9,068 bases of DNA from positions 1 to 9,068 of the forward strand of contig JACMKH010000324.1 in assembly GCA_014380205.1 (NCBI GenBank). Reading direction: 5' to 3'. Origin of the DNA: Sphingomonadaceae bacterium (lineage in GTDB: Bacteria; Pseudomonadota; Alphaproteobacteria; Sphingomonadales; Sphingomonadaceae). Positions 6,183 to 9,068 of this stretch are shown in pieces. The notes beneath the pieces were generated by a model. It worked only from the letters and a program-made list of their open reading frames with translations, was not told where the DNA came from and did no database searches. Position 1 is the stretch's first letter. The number at the start of each line of letters is the position of its first letter. Both the position numbers and the translations under genes were made by a program.

Positions 6183-6968
6183 ATGATTCGCAAGCTGCTG
6201 TTGGCGCTGTCGAGCGCCACGCTCGCGCTCTGCGCCTGCGCCGAGGCGCGGCCTGAGCCCGACAATGTAACGACCCCACAAAGCGCCGAGCCGAACGCGA
6301 CGACGACGACGGAGCCCGCGCCGGCCGAGATCAACTCGCCCGGCGAGGGCTATCGCGCGGGAGGCAACGAGCCCTTCTGGCAGGTCCGCTTCATCGGTTC
6401 CGAAATGCTGTTCGAGGACATCGGCATGGAGCGGACGGCGCGCGCTCCGCGCCCCGTCCCCGAGGTCGCCTCGAACGGATGGCGCTATGTCGCGAGCGCG
6501 GGCGACCGGCCCTTCATTGTCGCGGTCGAGCGCCGCTTCTGCCAGGATTCGATGAGCGCGCGGCCCTTCCCCCACAGCGTCACCGTCACCGCCAACGGCA
6601 GTGTGTTCGAAGGGTGCGGCGGCGACACCGCGAGCCTCCTCACCGGCGGCGAATGGAGCGTGGCCGCTATCGGCGGTCAGCCCGTCGCGCGCGGCAGCGG
6701 GCCGACGATGCTGTTCGGGGCCGACGGTTCGATCGGCGGCGACAGCACATGCAACCGCTACACGGCGAGCTACGAGATCGCCGGCGACGGCGGCCTCGCG
6801 ATCGGCCCCGCCGGCGGCACCGAGCGCGCCTGCGCCGAGCCAGCGCTCAATGACCAGGAAGCCCGCTTCTACGCCGCCCTCCCCCGCGCCGATCGCTTCG
6901 ACATCGCGGAGAATGGGCGGCTGAGACTCTACGCGATGGACGAAGTGATCCTTGAAGCGCGGCGTTAG
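6183..6968 (+). CDS. Secreted or lipoprotein META/HslJ-domain protein
   Basis: A 261-residue exported protein of unknown precise function. The N-terminus (MIRKLLLALSSATLALCAC) is a short signal peptide. The lipobox-like LCAC would place the lipidated Cys at 19; the Cys at -2 is unusual, so plain secretion is possible. A low-complexity Thr/Pro/Ala/Glu linker (about 22-55) follows. Domain one (about 57-148) carries GNEPFWQVRF (61-70) and RFCQDSMSARPFPHSV (118-133), a pattern of uncharacterised COG3650-like envelope proteins. Domain two (about 153-256) is META/HslJ-like: GEWSVAAIGGQPV, LFGADGSIGGDSTCNRYTASY (partly conserved GxxGCNxY pattern) and ERACAEPALNDQEARFYAAL. Cysteines 120/145 and 190/217 are spaced as if to form one disulfide per domain (inference). 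META proteins are linked to stress or antibiotic tolerance (HslJ, novobiocin), but no role can be assigned here. The gene is divergent from bkdA1 and ends 9 bp from the convergent peptidase. Confidence 0.85.
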   Translation: MIRKLLLALSSATLALCACAEARPEPDNVTTPQSAEPNATTTTEPAPAEINSPGEGYRAGGNEPFWQVRFIGSEMLFEDIGMERTARAPRPVPEVASNGWRYVASAGDRPFIVAVERRFCQDSMSARPFPHSVTVTANGSVFEGCGGDTASLLTGGEWSVAAIGGQPVARGSGPTMLFGADGSIGGDSTCNRYTASYEIAGDGGLAIGPAGGTERACAEPALNDQEARFYAALPRADRFDIAENGRLRLYAMDEVILEARR

Positions 6969-6977
6969 GCCAGTTGA

Positions 6978-9068
6978 TCAGTCGCTGGTCGGCGTCGCCG
7001 CGGCTTCCACCGGAAAGCCCCGCTTCCTCAGCAGCGCATCGACATCAGGATCGCGGCCGCGGAATTGGCGATAGGCTTCCGCGCGATCCGTCACATTCCC
7101 CGTCGAGAGCAGCGTCTCGCGGAATCGATCCGCGATCTCGCGGTTCCAGACATCCCCCGATTCGACGAACGCCTCCCAGGTATCGGCGTCCATCGTCTCG
7201 GACCAGAGGTAGGAATAATAGCCCGCCGAATAGGCGTCCGACGAGAAGAGGTGGCCGAACTGGGGGAGCCGATGACGCATCACGATCTCGGCGGGCATGC
7301 CGATCTCGGCCAAGGTCTCGCGCTCGAACGCGTCGGGATCGGTGATCGCCTCGGCGCGGTTGTGGAGCCGCATGTCGACGATCGCCGATGCGAGATATTC
7401 GACCGTGGCATAGCCCTGGTTGAACTTGTCGGACTCGGTGATGCGGTCGACCAGCGCCTGGGGCATCGGCTCGCCCGTCTCCACATGGCGCGCGAACTGG
7501 TTGAGGATGTCGGGGGTCAGCACCCAATTCTCGTTCACCTGGCTCGGATATTCGACGAAGTCGCGCGGCACGTTGGCGAGCCCCGGATAGTGGACATCCT
7601 GGAGCAGGTAATGGATGCCGTGGCCGAACTCGTGGAACAGCGTCCGCGCGTCGTCGAGGCTGATCAGCGTCGACTCGCCCGCGGGCGCGGGGGTGAAATT
7701 GTTGTTGTTCGAGGCGAGGACGTTCTGCTCGCCGCCGAGCGACTGCTGGCTGCGGTAGGTCGTCATCCACGCGCCCGAGCGCTTGCCGGTGCGCGCGAAA
7801 TTGTCGAGGTAGAACAGGCCGACGTCCTCGCCGGTGCGGCTGTTGGTCACCGCGAAGGTGCGCACTTCCGGAGCGAACACGGGCACCGCGCCGGTGTTCT
7901 CGGTGAACTGGAGATCGTAGAGCCGGTTCGCCGCGTAGAACATCGCGCGGACCATGTTGTCGAGCTGGAGGTACGGCTTGATCTCGTTCTCGTCGATATT
8001 GTAGCGCGCGCGGCGCACCTTCTCCGAGTAGAACAGATAGTCCCACGGCGCGATCGTGATCCCCGCGCCCTCCTGGTCGGCGATCGCCTGCATGTCGGCG
8101 ACCTCTTCGCGGACGCGCGCGACCGCGGCGGGCCAGACGCGCATCATCAGCGCCTCGGCGCGCGCCGGATCCTCGGCCATGGTGTCGTCCATCCGCCAGT
8201 GCGCGTGGGTCGGATAGCCGAGCAGCCGCGCGCGCTCGGCGCGCAGCGCCAGAATCTGGGCGATGCCGGCGTTGGTGTCGTTGGCGTCGCCATTGTCGCC
8301 GCGGTTGGTGAAGGCGCGCCACACCGCCTCGCGCAGGTCGCGCCGCGTCGAATATTGCAGGAAGGGCTGCGCCGACGAGCGCGTGTTGACCACCGCCCAG
8401 CCCTGGACGCCGCGCTCCTCGGCGGCCGCGCGCAGCGACGCGACGAAGCTTTCGGGGAGCCCGGCGAGGTCGTCCTCGCCGTCGAGCAGGATGTGCGTGT
8501 TCTCGTCGGCGAGCAGCTTGGCGCCGAAATCGGCGTAGAGTGTCGCGAGCTCGGTGGTGATCGCGGTCAGCCGCTCGCGCTCGGCGCCCTGGAGCAGCGC
8601 GCCCTGGCGGAGCAGATTCTCGTAATCGCGCTCGGCGAGGCGCAGCTGCTCGGGAGTCAGCCCGGTCGACTCGCGGCCCTCATAGACCGTCCGGTAGCGC
8701 GCGATCAGCGCGGGATCGAGCGCCATGCGCTGGTAGAAGCCCGCGAGCCGCGGGCTCCATTCGCGCTCGAGCGCCTGGTAAGCCTCGTTGCTGATGTTGT
8801 CGGTCGCGACGCCGAACATCGATGTGACGCGATTGAGCGCTTGGCCGGCGAGCTCGATCCGCTCGTTGGTGTTGGCGAAGGTCGCGGGCTCGGGATTGTC
8901 GGAGACCGCGCGCACTTCGGCCTCGAGCTCGGCCATCGCCGCCTCGAGCGCGGCCGGAAACAGCTCGGGGCTCATCCGGTCCCAAGGCGGAACGCCCTGG
9001 AACGGGCCCTGCCATTCGACCGACAGCGCATTGCCCGCGGCGGGCTGGCTCGCGGGCGCGGCGGCGGC
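6978..9068 (-). CDS. dcp: M3-family zinc metallopeptidase, Dcp type (N-terminus cut by right edge)
   Basis: 696 codons are visible, ending at the TGA at 6978-6980. This is most of a thimet-oligopeptidase/peptidyl-dipeptidase-like enzyme, which removes dipeptides or cleaves short peptides. The zinc site is LFHEFGHGIHYLL, with HEFGH encoded at 7620-7634 (visible residues 479-483). The third ligand is probably the Glu of VPRDFVEYPSQ, 27 residues after the first His. The C-terminal region has SAGYYSYLWSETMDADTW, which carries the conserved tyrosines of the family. PRDFVE rather than the oligopeptidase A pattern points to Dcp. The ATG at 8975 is not the true start: the frame stays open to 9068, and the residues before it (VEWQGPFQGVPPWDR) are the conserved M3 N-terminal motif. 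Still further upstream is an Ala/Pro-rich stretch, typical of the linker after a signal peptide, so a periplasmic location is likely. A run of four Asn codons near 7700 is a minor oddity. Confidence 0.9.
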   Translation of the reverse strand, partial: AAAAPASQPAAGNALSVEWQGPFQGVPPWDRMSPELFPAALEAAMAELEAEVRAVSDNPEPATFANTNERIELAGQALNRVTSMFGVATDNISNEAYQALEREWSPRLAGFYQRMALDPALIARYRTVYEGRESTGLTPEQLRLAERDYENLLRQGALLQGAERERLTAITTELATLYADFGAKLLADENTHILLDGEDDLAGLPESFVASLRAAAEERGVQGWAVVNTRSSAQPFLQYSTRRDLREAVWRAFTNRGDNGDANDTNAGIAQILALRAERARLLGYPTHAHWRMDDTMAEDPARAEALMMRVWPAAVARVREEVADMQAIADQEGAGITIAPWDYLFYSEKVRRARYNIDENEIKPYLQLDNMVRAMFYAANRLYDLQFTENTGAVPVFAPEVRTFAVTNSRTGEDVGLFYLDNFARTGKRSGAWMTTYRSQQSLGGEQNVLASNNNNFTPAPAGESTLISLDDARTLFHEFGHGIHYLLQDVHYPGLANVPRDFVEYPSQVNENWVLTPDILNQFARHVETGEPMPQALVDRITESDKFNQGYATVEYLASAIVDMRLHNRAEAITDPDAFERETLAEIGMPAEIVMRHRLPQFGHLFSSDAYSAGYYSYLWSETMDADTWEAFVESGDVWNREIADRFRETLLSTGNVTDRAEAYRQFRGRDPDVDALLRKRGFPVEAAATPTSD

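Noticed and set aside
3248..6186. Two long plus-strand open frames (3248-5107 and 4825-6186) opposite the bkd operon
   Set aside because: They are mirror images of the strongly conserved E1/E2 genes. They overlap each other, show His/Asp/Arg/Leu shadow composition and contain no family motif.
6969..6977. A terminator between the META-domain gene and the peptidase
   Set aside because: The gap is 9 bp. Only a weak CCAG/CTGG pairing is visible, with no T-run, so no terminator can be supported.
8973..8975. ATG as the start of the M3 peptidase
   Set aside because: The frame continues upstream to the window edge with conserved M3 residues (WQGPFQGVPPWDR) before this Met, so it is internal.

Overview
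The window is GC-rich (roughly two thirds G+C by eye), tightly packed chromosomal DNA. It most likely comes from an alphaproteobacterium and probably a sphingomonad. That placement is an inference from codon use, gene content and protein style; no rRNA or other marker gene is present. Six genes are supported and they cover almost everything. No tRNA, CRISPR array, insertion sequence, phage gene or long repeat was seen, and there is no gene-free stretch over 300 bases.

Left end (1-2490): two potassium-related genes are divergent across a 154-bp gap. On the minus strand is the N-terminal part of a KdpD-like sensor histidine kinase, which runs off the left edge. It begins directly at the DUF4118 four-helix membrane sensor and lacks the N-terminal KdpD and UspA domains of classical KdpD. 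On the plus strand is a complete kup, a low-affinity K+ uptake permease. The gap holds a short direct repeat with a 10-bp period, a plausible but unproven site for an OmpR/PhoB-type response regulator.

Centre (2492-6042, minus strand): an operon for the branched-chain 2-oxoacid dehydrogenase complex, in the order E1-alpha (bkdA1), E1-beta (bkdA2), E2 (bkdB). The junctions are a 1-nt overlap and a direct stop/GTG abutment, so the three subunits are probably translationally coupled. Together they would convert the 2-oxo acids from Leu, Ile and Val into acyl-CoAs. No E3 gene (lpdV) follows, because kup ends 1 bp away on the opposite strand; E3 must be encoded elsewhere. A credible sigma-70-like promoter lies about 37 nt upstream of bkdA1.

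Right end (6043-9068): a 140-bp gap separates bkdA1 from a divergent small secreted protein or lipoprotein. That protein has a GNEPFW-type domain followed by a META/HslJ domain. It converges, with a 9-bp gap, on a large M3-family zinc metallopeptidase (Dcp type, probably exported) whose N-terminus is cut by the right edge.

I found no evidence of a new multi-gene system. The items most worth a second look are the shortened KdpD-like kinase beside kup with its candidate operator, the two nearly gapless convergent gene ends, and small departures from family consensus in the E2 and M3 proteins.
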